Assembly (NCBI GenBank): GCA_012845835.1
Contig: JABAKD010000019.1
Span: 7,460,994 to 7,524,993 of the forward strand
Direction of reading: 5' to 3'
From: Undaria pinnatifida
Taxonomy: Eukaryota > Sar > Phaeophyceae > Laminariales > Alariaceae
DNA length: 64,000 bases
Under the pieces are notes generated by a model. The model did not search any database and was not told the origin of the DNA. It was given only the letters and a program-made list of their open reading frames with translations. Made by a program: the position numbers and the translations under genes. Positions 44,140 to 54,613 of the stretch are shown here, piece by piece. Within the stretch, counting starts at the first letter, position 1. The number at the start of each line of letters is the position of its first letter.

Positions 44140-44690
44140 GGGCGGGGAGGTATCGACCCGGGAGATCATCGTTATAGTTCCCGCGTTGATGGAGTTGTAG
44201 ATATTCGGAGGATTTCTGAACCGGGGATGGGGCTCTATCTCCCCCGTGTGTGACGGAACTGCCCTCCATTGGTTAGTGAGCCTCTATCATCCTCCTAGGG
44301 TGGGGCGGCGTCGTGGAGCTCGAACCAATCAGCGATTTTAGCCAACGGAGTTGGGGTTTGTACACCGTGAGGGGTGGTGACGACCCGAGAGAACTCGGTT
44401 TTATTCCCCGGTTTGTCTAACTTTTAGAAATATCATAATGACCTCCGTACCGGGGGTGGGACCCTATCGTCCCCGGGTGGAGCTGGCTCTATCATATACG
44501 ACCCCAGCCAATCAGAGATCGGCCGGTAGGTGGGTTTGGGGATTATTCCACACTGTGCGGGGAGGTATCAATCCTGGTGATATCCGTGTTCGTTCCCGGG
44601 TTGTCGGAGTTGTATATGTATGTGTGGATGGATTATGATCGTATGACGGGACCCTTTCGCCCCCAGAAGACGGTAAAATTCTGTACGATC
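44140..44690. repeat. Degenerate tandem repeat, ~205-bp unit, about 2.5 copies
   Basis: Phrases GGGGAGGTATCGACCCGGGA / GGGGTGGTGACGACCCGAGA / CGGGGAGGTATCAATCCTGG recur at about 44157, 44370 and 44563. Between them, GGGACCCTATCGTCCCCGGG-type and CAGCCAATCAGAGAT-type segments also recur. Confidence 0.7.
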
Positions 44691-44765
44691 CCGGCCAAGG
44701 AGCGACCAGCGATCAGACAAAAAGGCCATACCAGGAAATATGTGTTTGTTTGTTTTTTCGTCTAA

Positions 44766-45538
44766 GGCCAATTATTATGGGAAATATTTAGAGCGATTAT
44801 TTCTCTCTTTAACAGGGATCTCCGACGCCAAAAATAAAAACCATCAACTATGGGACCAGAAATCATCGTTATTTCTGGATTCAGAAATAATCGAGGCCAG
44901 AAATCAGCGGATCTGGTGATTTCTGAGCCCAGAAATAACAGCTCTTCCAACCTCTCAGAACTGGGAGTATATGACTTTTGGATACTACCTCGTACCAAGT
45001 ATCACATGTCACCACTGCCTACTCTGTACCTGGTATGATACCCTACTCTGTACCTGGTATGATACCCTACTCTGTACCTGGAATGATACCCGTCTGCTGT
45101 ACACGTCACCCATCACCCATAACAAATAATCACACACCTACTACAGCACACCGCGTTTGTTGTGTGCGAGACAGAGCTTCGTCCTCACACAAACGCGCAA
45201 GCAGCAGCACCACCATCAAAACCACCACCGCAGCACCACAGCAGCACCACAGCAGCACCACAGCAGCACCACAGCAGCACCACAGCAGCACCACAGCAGC
45301 ACCACAGCAGCAGAGGCGGTGGTGACCTAACGTCGCCGGCCACAGCGTACGTGCCAGATTAAAAAAAAAAAAGGCAAACGGGAAAACAAGACCTACCAAT
45401 TCAAAATAAAACCACTTTCCAAAAACCAGAAGCCATAATGGACGCCACTTATTTCTGATGCAGTTATTTCTGGAGCCTCAAAACTAGAAAAATAATCGCC
45501 AAAAATAATTGCTCAATTTTTTCCACAATAGTAGGTCC
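44766..45538 (+). mobile_element. MITE-like element R5, intact copy
   Basis: 773 bp with imperfect terminal inverted repeats: GGCCAATTATTATGGGAAAT at the left, and GGACCTACTATTGTGGAAAA read inward from the right, both followed by a GCGATTATTT segment. Contains several AGAAATAA/TTATTTCT pieces that can pair with each other, and a CAGCACCAC minisatellite. A second copy is split at 53773-55558 and an inverted copy lies at 53226-53800. No transposase is encoded. Confidence 0.75.
45230..45311. repeat. 11-bp minisatellite GCAGCACCACA
   Basis: About 7.5 perfect or near-perfect copies in element R5. Because 11 is not a multiple of three, Gln/His-rich frames appear in more than one phase. They are not genes. 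Confidence 0.95.
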
Positions 45539-46618
45539 AAAACTCGAGCCTGCAATTATGTCGACTGCCAAATTTTTAGTGCAGTGCTATCGCGTACCAC
45601 TAACACTCTATCTACCAGATAGCAACAAGTAGCAGCATCATAATACCATTCGAGGAATTGAATTACGAAGGGAGCGACACCATGTTTCACGCCTAGAATA
45701 CCGTCAGCAAGTAAGTCTCTCCAAGATCAGACTATTCACACAGACAGTCGGTCTGCGAGCATCGGATCTAGATACTATTATGCATGGTGTAGCAGAAGCT
45801 GGCTCAGTGCGCGCCTTCCAGTCGCTAGGTAGAGAACATGCCGCATACATGGCCACCCCCTTGCTGGCCCTGGATGCTTGGTTGAAAGCCATTTCTAAGG
45901 ACATTTTCTTGGCAAGTTTCTTGCCAATTTGGCAAGTTTTAGGAAATTTGGACTTGCCAAATAGCAAAAAACTTGCCAAAGTTAGTTTTGGATATTTCCG
46001 TTCTGCTTCGTTGGCAAGTTTTTGGAAAGTGAGATTTGCCATTTCATTTGCCATTTTAGCCAATAACGCCAGCGCAAGGTTGTCCAAACCAGACCACCCC
46101 ACGACGCCCGATGCTAGACTTGCTCTAACTTCTTTAGTAGCGGGAGGTACGTAGGATACACGGTGTCATTGGCAGCAGCCACAATAGGGCTGGCGACACT
46201 GGCCGTGAGGCCCGCGTGCATGCCACATGGGCGTCGTTTTGAGCGGGTGCTAATCACAAGCAAACAGCAGCCGCCCCAGCTTTTCGCAGGCGAATTTGAC
46301 CGGGCTGGAAGGACTGCCAACCTCTGAGGTACATGGGCTGTGCCTGGAGTCATTTCTGCGCCAGCATTTACTCCATAGAGAGCATCGGCGTGCCGTTGGC
46401 TCCCTGCTGCTACTGCTGTGAGGGGTTTGAATAAAATCTGGGGCGTTATGATGACAAAACGAGCCAAATGTCCAAAACCTTGCCAAATGCGCAGTGTTTC
46501 GCGTTAGAAAGTTTTGCCGTGTTTTTGGAAATTGTTGCCAATTTTTTCTTGCTAAAATAGCAAGTTTTTGGAAATTTGGTTTGGTCGTTAGAAACGACTC
46601 TTGGAAACGACTCTGAGT
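45539..46618. other. Open frames of uncertain meaning; no assigned gene
   Basis: Repeated TTGGCAAGTTT/AACTTGCCAA phrases at 45905-46030 and TTGGAAATT phrases at 46520-46580 give long frames on both strands. Minus-strand frame 46114-46467 has ordinary composition (VNAGAEMTPGTAHVPQRLAV) preceded by a CTCACAGCAG acceptor-like site and may be an exon, but no family is recognised. Confidence 0.35.
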
Positions 46619-46863
46619 CAAAACATCTACGAGGAAACGCACTCGAAACGTCTCTTCGTGGTCAGACTAGAGGGTCAGTCTGCGTGGGCTCGGAATCGGA
46701 TTCACGCAAGAAGCGGCAGAAGTGAGTAGTCCACTGTTAGTCTATATCGATCTCTTGGCATTACTTTACATTCTACACGCGTAGACTATGTGTTGTACGG
46801 TAACGGTATTGAATCGAACAAGTCGAAGTGCTGCCGTGCCCTACCCGGTGCGGAGCCCTTGTA
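46619..46863 (+). mobile_element. Hairpin-ended element, copy d (hairpin lost)
   Basis: Long-form relative of 560-872 (GAGGGTCAGTCTGCGTGGGC, CGGAATCGGATTCACG, GATCTCTTGGCATTACTTTA) ending CGGAGCCCTTGTA. The hairpin region is reduced to CTACCCGGTGCGGAGC. Confidence 0.55.
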
Positions 46864-47569
46864 GTCCTGATGTTTGCACTTGTAATCGTAAGAAATTCCT
46901 GTACTGCTGCTTTAACACGATCTCTGTGCACAGATGACTACCCCGAGCGGGCATTTCAACAAGTGAGCGAGTATGGCTACTGCTGTAGCACCCTGCGTAG
47001 GTACCGAGCGCAATAGGTCTAGGCTGCATCAGGAATCTCTCTACTCTCTACAGCCACCGACATACCAGCAGGCTGCAGCGCAGGTTGAACATTTGAAAGT
47101 CACTTCAGAGTATTGTGTCATCCGCATCCTCAAGCAGAAACATTTCGGATTCTCACCTCTGATTGCTTGAACTGATTCAAATCCACTACAGTGCGTATCG
47201 CCCGTACGGGGGGTTTGAAAGTCATGTTGCTGAAGATGTGGAAAAGCACTGCTACCACTCCTGCAGGCCGACCTCTGGACCTTGGACCACATGACCACAC
47301 GCACAGAACAAAACGCGCACCCGGTGCCCCGATATGTACATTTTATAAAAAATTGTACAACTCCCTGGACCTGGAACCAACAGGATAGCAGGATACGATA
47401 TTTTGAGCGATATTTGTGCTGGTGTGAAGCTCTGCGTTGGTTAGGACCGCATTACCCTTCTTCCCATATGATCGCTGTGGTGGGATAGGGAAGGCGCCGG
47501 GAAACGCAAGCGCGCAAGAGGCATTGCTTAACCGCACCGTGCAATATTTGCCGTCAACTCGAAACACAG
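46864..47569. other. Upstream of kinase exons; no assigned exon
   Basis: Should hold earlier exons or the promoter of the kinase gene. The plus-strand open stretches 46973-47170 and 47191-47388 are possible exons, but nothing in them is recognisable and no phase-compatible splice chain to 47570 was found. Confidence 0.35.
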
Positions 47570-48190
47570 GGGCACAGAGAGTGAGCAGAAGAAGGGCGAG
47601 AGGTACAAGGAAACCCGTGCGGCAGGGTTGGCCACTATGGTGGAGGAAGCAGGTCTGCAATTACCCGACTTCGAGGAGAGCGACTTCTACGTGGAGCAAG
47701 AGCAAGTGAGACCCAGTACAACCGATAGGGGTTCGTTCTTCATTTGATGATGTGGGACGATTGTGATGTCTGAAATTCAAGCACAACGTTGGAAACCATC
47801 ACTATTAATAGGCAGGGGCGATGCGATACGCGGTACGTGTAGCTCGTCCTATATTTATACCTGGAAGTTACGGTTACTTTGCTGTACGACTGCTCTGTAC
47901 TGGACTGGTGCTGGCGTGTGACTTGCAGAAGACGTTTGCTGTGCGACGGGAGGGGTGTATGAACATGTTCGCCGTACTGCTGTATGCCCGCGTCTTGTCT
48001 TGCTGCAGGTGACGATCGGGCCTGCTGTTGGCGAGGGGGCCTTCTCCACAGTGTACATAGGGAAGTACTTCGGGGATGTGGTTGCCGTGAAGAAACAAAC
48101 ACGGCAGGGGCGAGACTTGGAAAAGTATCTCCTGCGGGAGCTGTCGGTGCTGAAGTATATTCGGCACCAGAATATGCTGGAGTACATCGG
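47570..48190 (+). CDS. TKL-type protein kinase, two exons seen (N-terminal flank and N-lobe), partial
   Basis: Exon A ends at 47705 (donor GTGAGA); the frame is open back to 47532 and an acceptor near 47569 is my best guess. It reads KKGERYKETRAAGLATMVEE and LQLPDFEESDFYVEQEQ. Exon B is 48009-48190, between acceptor TTGTCTTGCTGCAG and donor GTGAGA, and the junction is phase 0. Exon B encodes a kinase N-lobe: the ATP-binding glycine-rich loop GEGAFSTVY, VAVKKQ with the conserved Lys, RELSVLK with the alpha-C Glu, and a RHQNMLEYIG strand. These residues fit tyrosine-kinase-like Ser/Thr kinases. The catalytic HRD and DFG motifs were not found downstream, so either the remaining exons lie beyond long introns or the gene is truncated by the repeats that follow. 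An ATG at 47637 is in frame but need not be the start. Confidence 0.8.
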
Positions 48191-48383
48191 GTGAGACATA
48201 CCAGGTATTAATAGTGCGAGTGCTCTAGATATTAATCACCTCATACCAGTATACCGAGCATATACTCCTGTCATAGACCAGATCATATCATGCTCCTGCG
48301 TACCTTTGAGGCCAACGACCTGCTATTAATACCTCGTAAAAGTACGAATCATATCCATATCCTCCTGTCAAACGTATCGTAAT

Positions 48384-48525
48384 TACAAGGGCTCCGCTCC
48401 GCGGGCGGCTGACGCCGCCCGCTTCGCTCGCGCAAGGAAGAATACAACTAAAACATGTAAAGGGGGCAGAAAGAAGAGGCCCATGACTTGGTGCGACTAC
48501 GTAGCGAATTGATAATACCAAGAGC
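48384..48525 (-). mobile_element. Hairpin-ended element, copy f
   Basis: The minus strand begins AGCTCTTGGTATTATCAATT, continues with a CTTCTTTCTGCCCCCTT block, and ends in the hairpin GCGGGCGGC - GTCA - GCCGCCCGC followed by GGAGCGGAGCCCTTGTAA. It aligns with 56699-56822. Its hairpin differs completely in sequence from copies b and c while the terminal box is the same. Confidence 0.65.
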
Positions 48526-48835
48526 TGCTTGTGGAGAGCTATTAATAGTGGCCCTGTGCTGTACACTCTGCTGTGTGCTTGTTGGCGATATCACGCTCTG
48601 ATCGGCAGTATGTGTAATTTGCGGGGGGGGGGGGACAGGGACCGAGAGAACAATCAACCGAAGAAATCAAGAAGACGAGTACACAACACTTACGTCCCGG
48701 TACCTGGTACCTGGTACTTCGCCTCGTAAACCTGGTACTGCTGTATGTTCGAAAGAAAGCACAGCACAGCACGAAACTGCACCGCACCGCAAGGCAAGGC
48801 ACCGCACGGTGCTGCGCTGCTGAGCTATATAGATA
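48515..48835 (-). repeat. Compound repeat R6, copy 1
   Basis: On the minus strand: a GCACGGTGCC/GCACAGCAC-type GC-rich segment, CAGGTACCAGGTACC, a TGTGTACTCGTCTTCTTGAT-like segment, CTCTCGGTCCCTGTCCCCCC and ATTACACATACTGCCGATCA. These correspond to 56210-56415 and 56500-56710 on plus. A run of 13 G lies at about 48627. Confidence 0.7.
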
Positions 48836-48839
48836 TAGT

Positions 48840-49950
48840 TACTTTTATATCTCTGCTGAAAGCGCTCGGTTGGTGCGCGAGCAATTTTTCAGTAGCGGCG
48901 CATATCTAAAAATTATTTAAAAAAAAAAAAAGATTTCCAAGTATTTTCCGGACGTTTCTGCCCGGGGCTGCGGAGGTACCCCTAGTATCGTAGCTGATGA
49001 GACGTGATGGCGTCCTGGTCTTGGCGGCGCACTGCGGTGAGGGCGCTTTCTGCGTGTGCTACGCAAACACAAGCGTCACAGTCCGAGTTGGAGCTGCTTA
49101 TTGCGCATGTCATACCATATCTGGTGTCAGATTACACGTGTCCCCGTGCCGCTTTCCATCGCCGCTTCTCTGTGCTCTGTGTCGTGTGTAACCTCTGCTG
49201 TGTGGGCTTTCGGTGGTGTTTATCAACAAATTTGCTGTGAAGGCACTATTTCGCCCTGACGGACGTCCGTAACTCTCCTTACAAAAGTTAGCATGTCCAA
49301 GTCTTCGTATACATTGACGGGTCAACACTTCTTCGGAAGTCCGTCGTCAACAGATATTTGGTGTGTAAAAAAGTGCTACGAGTACGAGTATCAGGTGCGG
49401 GCATGTATGTCGAGCGCTGCCGCTGCCACTGCCGCTGTTGCTGCTGCTGCCGCTGCTACTACCCGAGTCAACTACATACTGCAACTGTTTTGGGATAGCC
49501 GACGAGTCCGCCACCCTGTCTACTTCTGGTGCTCATGCCAAGCTCGCAACAGGGACACGATGGTACCCGTTTTCTCCCATCTTCTGTATGCAAAATCAAG
49601 AACACTGCTCTAGTGGTCCCTATATAGTGCTGTTTGAGTAGTGCTGGTTACCCATTATAGTGCCTGTTAAAAACCTTAGCAAAGTTGGAGTATTGGGAAT
49701 ATGCGGAGTAACGCAGGCATTTCCCGCTGGTACTATATATATTGCACACTTCTACTTTCCAGTTTCTGGACAAGCCGTGGTCACAGGTGTCGTCCCTTCT
49801 TCCCCCCGGTTCTTGCCTTCAATTTTTATCGCGCATAGGGTTCAGCAATCCCACTGCTCGTCGATTTTTCATTGAGTGTTGCTAACTCGCGCTCTCTCGC
49901 GCTTTCCGCAAGTCGATTTGTGCACAAGAAAAAGTCCCCACGAATTTATA
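48840..49950. other. No gene recognised
   Basis: If the kinase gene is intact, part of this may be intron. A GCTGCCGCTGCC-type triplet tract lies at 49416-49462. ORFs of 60-106 codons show no kinase C-lobe motifs. Confidence 0.4.
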
Positions 49951-49954
49951 CGAG

Positions 49955-50047
49955 TATGCACTCGGGGGGATTTGAACTCACGAAACTGACCTATACCAGG
50001 CTCGAGGATAACCTGATACGCCACCCGGGCGACCGGTGGGCCACGAC
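49955..50047 (-). other. tRNA-like sequence (possible SINE head)
   Basis: The minus strand reads TCGCCCGGGTGGCGTATCAG, then CCTGGTATAGGTC, then GTGAGTTCAAATCCCCCCGA. The last part resembles a B box (GGTTCGAATCC) and the first an A box. The acceptor-stem ends do not pair, so a functional tRNA is unlikely. The sequence differs from the three SINE copies. Confidence 0.35.
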
Positions 50048-50147
50048 GATTCAAGTTAAAAAAAAGCCACACGAACCGACGAAAACAGCGACACGAACCG
50101 ATGAACCTTCGTGCTCCGATGTTGAGGAAATGTTGCCTATCCCCGCC

Positions 50148-51222
50148 AATCTTTCAGTAGGGGTGCACGGGGCCAAGAAAAAGAAAAGGAAAATAATTTC
50201 GGGGGTCTACTGGCGAGTCTGCCACCAGAACGAAGTGTCACGTGGTTTTTCGACGGTCTACAGCAGTACTACGAACGACTTCCGATACACCCACCGAAGC
50301 ACGGACTACCGGCCAATTACGCGATCGATAGCTGGCCGTGGTTGTCACGTGTCTCTGTGTTGGGGGCCCCTGTGCCCTGCCTCTTGCTCGGTCTTGTTTA
50401 TGTAAAATCTGCGGTGTGCTCGATGGTCTCACGGCAGCAGCACACCAGAACGTCCGCTCGTACGACGTATCATTTTACAGGAAATGTAATATTCTTTTGT
50501 TCATCAATATGAACATAAAACGGTCGTTTTATATTGGACAGAGTGATGCGAGTACCACTAAACTTGTCAACGGCACTCGTACTGCACTTTGAGCTATCTG
50601 CTGTGGTTCTGGTTGCTACTAGTTGCTGCAGTATGTGCTAGAAGTTTCGCCCTTCGGCTACTGCTGCAACACCTGCTGTTGTGTGTTTGCCAATGGCGTC
50701 AGTTGGCGTTCATGCTCGTCGTGCATACTGCTGTTCTCACCCCGTTCGTACTGGTTTCCTTGTACCTCAACCGTACGACGACGAGCTAATACAGAAGGAA
50801 GGTGACATGAAATGTCATGGACAATGGCCACATAAAAGCGAGCACAGCGGAATAGTTCGCTGCGGGTCAACCGCACTCGTTCATGCCTACAGCAGAGGCT
50901 GCCTGAGTGTCAGCGGCCGTGCTAAAGCCAGCGCCAAAGGCCGAAGAGACGGCTCTACCTGCTTGGTTTTGTCTCGAGATTATGTTACGTGAAAATATCA
51001 TCATGATTTGGGAGTTACTTTGTCACGAAACGCCTTCCCGTCGGTAATTTGTGTCACGAAGTTGTTGGATATCGTCGGTAATTTGTGTCACGTTTTTGTA
51101 TGATCATGATTTGGGAGTTACTTTGTCACGAAACGTCTTGCCGTCGGTAATTTGTGTCACGAAGTTGTTGGATATCGTCGGTGATTTGTGTCACGTTTTT
51201 GGTGAACCCACACTAAAAAATT
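50148..51222 (+). repeat. Dispersed repeat R4, copy 2
   Basis: Matches 32617-33575 along its length. It has a ~70-bp replacement near 50465-50535 and a 107-bp tandem duplication at the 3' end, where GGGAGTTACTTTGTCACGAA occurs at about 51010 and 51114. A 177-codon ORF at its start is not matched in copy 1. Confidence 0.85.
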
Positions 51223-52770
51223 GCCTTTTCCCCTGGCATCTCCGGGAGTCCCACTTCGACACCGCCTCCGTGCATTACTTGCGGAACGGTTCAGCTTTTC
51301 TTTGATTTCTTGCTCCGCCTTATTATTTTTGTTTTTGCTCGTTTTGCCAGTTGTTTGTTGACTTTTCAGCTGCTTCCTGCAAATTTGGTTTTTCTGCCAA
51401 CACAATTTTGAACTTTTTCGCGATTTTTTCTTCCTTTTTGTGTAGTAGAGATACAAGGTTCCCCTTCGGGATGCGGGTAACGTGAAATCCCGGGGGCGTC
51501 GCAAGGCAAAAAGGGAGACACCGGTAGCACGCGTATAAATATTTTTCCACCTGTAATGGTGTTACGCGTACAAACATAGATAAACCAAACTGCTCTTCTT
51601 AGAGGAAACGTGTGGCATGAGCTAGTAGTGCCTTGCTCCAAAAAGAGAGTAGTATTCAGCGGGAAGAGTGCGATAGCGATGGTTGCACGTTGTACTGATG
51701 TACGCGCAAACGAATTGTTTGTGGTCAGGGGATGCTGTGTACATTACGTGGAATAGTGCTCGTTGCTATATATTACGTCACATGTGTTTGCACTTGGTAA
51801 TGGATAGGGTTGACCAGCTAATGTCAGTCGCTCTTGGATGTTGTACAATAATTAATTGGTTGGCGGCAACAAGTTATTTCAATATGTGTGGCGTACGTGG
51901 CAGGATTTTCCATGAGTTGGAGGTAGTGTTCAACGCTTTGGTACTGTGTTTGAGGGGAACCGAAACCTTGTACTCCTCTTTCATCCCCGTAGAAAGTAGA
52001 GCTAGATCGATAGTGTTCCCGCCTGACCCCGCCACTACTTGATGTATGTGGTCAGAACTGTATGTGCGTATAATATGTATGTACGATAATAGCAACAGAC
52101 CTAGAACCGATCCACCCAGCCAATCAGATGGCGTCCTGGGCGCGTGGCGAACGCTGAAATAGAACTGTACCCGATTTTGGCCACAGCAGCACCGTGTATA
52201 TACCTGATTTTGGCTATCGTTAATAAGGAGTTACGATATATCCTTGAACCCTACCCATGGTTCCACTCTGCCCAAATATGTTTTTTTGGCCTGGTCAAGA
52301 CTCGCATGCATGCTGCGCTCGCGATGCCTGCCACCCTCGCCGCGCTCGGCGCCATCTTCCAAGCTTTCCCCGCTCTATGTCCCTGTGAGCCCCATCTCCC
52401 GCGCGGAGAAATGCAAGCCGTGCCCTGTGGCGCTCGTTGCAACACTCGGCTGCTCCCAGCCTCTATACCTCCCAGCCTCCTCCTGCTGGCATCGCTCTGT
52501 CGGGAAATATAATTGCGGCATATGTCTTTTGTTCAAGTAAAAACTGTCCTTACATTCGGACACGTCTAGTTACCCAGCAAGAGAAAAATAAACAACCGGG
52601 TCAACCACGTCCACAGACACTTTCGCTCCTGCCTCGACAAGCGGCCGCCCTCGCGACGGGAGAGCGCAGGCCGGTTTACCCTTGTTTGCACCCATGCCCA
52701 CGCACCCACGTCGAGATCCGGGGCCGAAACGGCCCAGGGCGGCGCCCCCCCAAACCCCACACAAATCCGA
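51223..52770. other. No gene recognised
   Basis: Plus-strand ORFs of 119-127 codons (51683-52042, 52144-52512, 52437-52820) and minus-strand ORFs at 51157-51641 have no recognised domain. CTGTACCCGATTTTGGCCAC at 52166 recalls the start of the foldback arm. Exons of the kinase or another gene cannot be excluded. Confidence 0.35.
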
Positions 52771-52905
52771 TCCACATGTGTACTGCTGCTACTGCTGCTG
52801 TATGTTGCTGCTACTACTGATATTGTGCTGCTGCTGAGGTTAATTTAGTCCGGGCGGTTGCTGCTACTGCTGCCGTGCTGCTGCTGAGGTTCGTTGAGTA
52901 GCGGG
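52771..52905. repeat. CTG/CTA triplet tract, partly duplicated
   Basis: TACTGCTGCTACTGCTGCTG, then two copies of GTGCTGCTGCTGAGGTT about 55 bp apart. Confidence 0.85.
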
Positions 52906-53225
52906 ACATTTTTTTACGAACAAAACAACAACGATGAACAAAAAATTGTAAAAGTTTATCAATATATCAAAATTTGAAAACAATTTGGGGTGTTCCAAGT
53001 GACCTGCTCGTCTCAGGGAGGCGGAAGGCAATCCCTTGCCAAATAGAGCCAGCTAAGCGACGTTTAATGCGCCGAGCGCCGCCACAGAGCTTGGCCGAGA
53101 TCCAGACATGCTTCATAATGTCCCATGGCAGGCTAGCTTGCCCCGCGACCGAAAATGCGAGAAGAAACACCTGGCCGCCGGAGAGCAGCGGGCCAAAAAA
53201 AACGAAGACCATATTTTACATTTAA
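52906..53225. other. No gene assigned
   Basis: Frames on both strands are open for about 80 codons (minus 52967-53212, plus 52974-53225) with normal composition. No family is recognised and no splice sites are convincing. Confidence 0.35.
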
Positions 53226-53800
53226 TATTTTTGTAGTTTGGAGGCTCCAGAAGCAACTGCATGAGAAATAAGGAGCGTCCATTATAGCTTGGGATTTTTG
53301 GAAAGTGGGTTTATATTGAATTGGTAGGTCTTGTTTTTCCGTTTGCTTTTTTTTTTAAATCTGGCACGTACACTGTCGCCGGCGACGTTAGGTCAGGTCA
53401 CCACCGCCTCTGCTGCTGTCTCTGCTGCTGTGCTGCTGCTGTGCTGCTGCTGTGGTGGTTTTGATGGTGCTGCTGCTGCTGTCGCGTTTGTGTGAGGACG
53501 AAGCTCTGTCTCGCACACAACAAGCGCGGTGTGCTGTAGTAGGTGTGTTTGTGATTATTTGTTATGGGTGATGGGTGACGTGTGCAGCCGACAGGTATCA
53601 TACGAGTACCAGGTACAGAGTAGGCAATGGTGACATGTGATACTTGGTACGAGGTAGTATCCACAAGTCAAATAATCCCAGTTCTGAGAGGAGGGAAGAG
53701 CTGTTATTTCTGGGCTCAGAAATCACCAGATCCGCTGATTATGGCCTCGAATATTTCTGAACCCAGAAATGAGACCGACTATTATGGGAAATATTTTCAG
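53226..53800 (-). mobile_element. MITE-like element R5, inverted copy
   Basis: Reverse-complement match to the R5 right half, CAG/CAC tract and left half, in order. It lies head to head with the next copy, so 53226-54612 is a large imperfect palindrome. The terminal segment on the 53226 side is shortened. Confidence 0.75.
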
Positions 53801-54613
53801 CGATTATTTCTCTCTTTAACGGAGATCTCCGACGCCAAAAATAAAAACCATCCACTATGGGACCAGAAATCATCGTCATTTCTGGGTTCAGAAATAAACG
53901 AGGCCAGAAATCAGCGTATCTGGTTATTTATGAGCCCAGAAATAACAGCTCTTCCAACCTCTCAGAACTGGGATTATTTGACTATTGGATACTACCTCGT
54001 ACCAAGTATGTCACCACTGCCTATACTGTACCTGGTATGATACCTGTCTGCTGTATAAGTCGCCCATCACCCACAGCAAAGAATCAGAAACACACCTACG
54101 ACAGCATGCCGCGCTTGTTGTGTGCGAGACAGAGCTTCGTCCTCACACAAACGCGACAGCAGCAGCAGCACCACCATCGAAACCACAGGCACACCACACC
54201 AGCGCCACAGCAGCAGCATAGCAGCAGCATAGCAGCAGTACCTGGTATGATACCTGTCTGCTGTGTACGTCACCATCACCCACAACAAAGAATCACAAAC
54301 ACACCTACGACAGCATACCGCGCTTGTGTACGAGACAGAGCTTAGTCCTCACACAAACGCGACAGCAGCAGCAACACCCCCATCGAAACCACCACAGGCA
54401 CACCACACCAGCACCACACCAGCACCACACCAGCAGCACAGCAGCAGAGACAGCAGCAGAGGCGGTGGTGACCTAACGTCGCCGGCGACAGTGTACGTGC
54501 CAGATTTCAAAAATAAAGGCAAACGGCAAAACAAGACCTACCAATTCAATATAAAACCACTTTCCAAAAATCAGACGCCAAAATGGACGCCCCTTATTTC
54601 TGATGCAGTTATT

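Noticed and set aside
45230-45311. CRISPR-like array
   Set aside because: The repeats are contiguous 11-mers without spacers. No direct repeat/spacer pattern occurs anywhere in the window.
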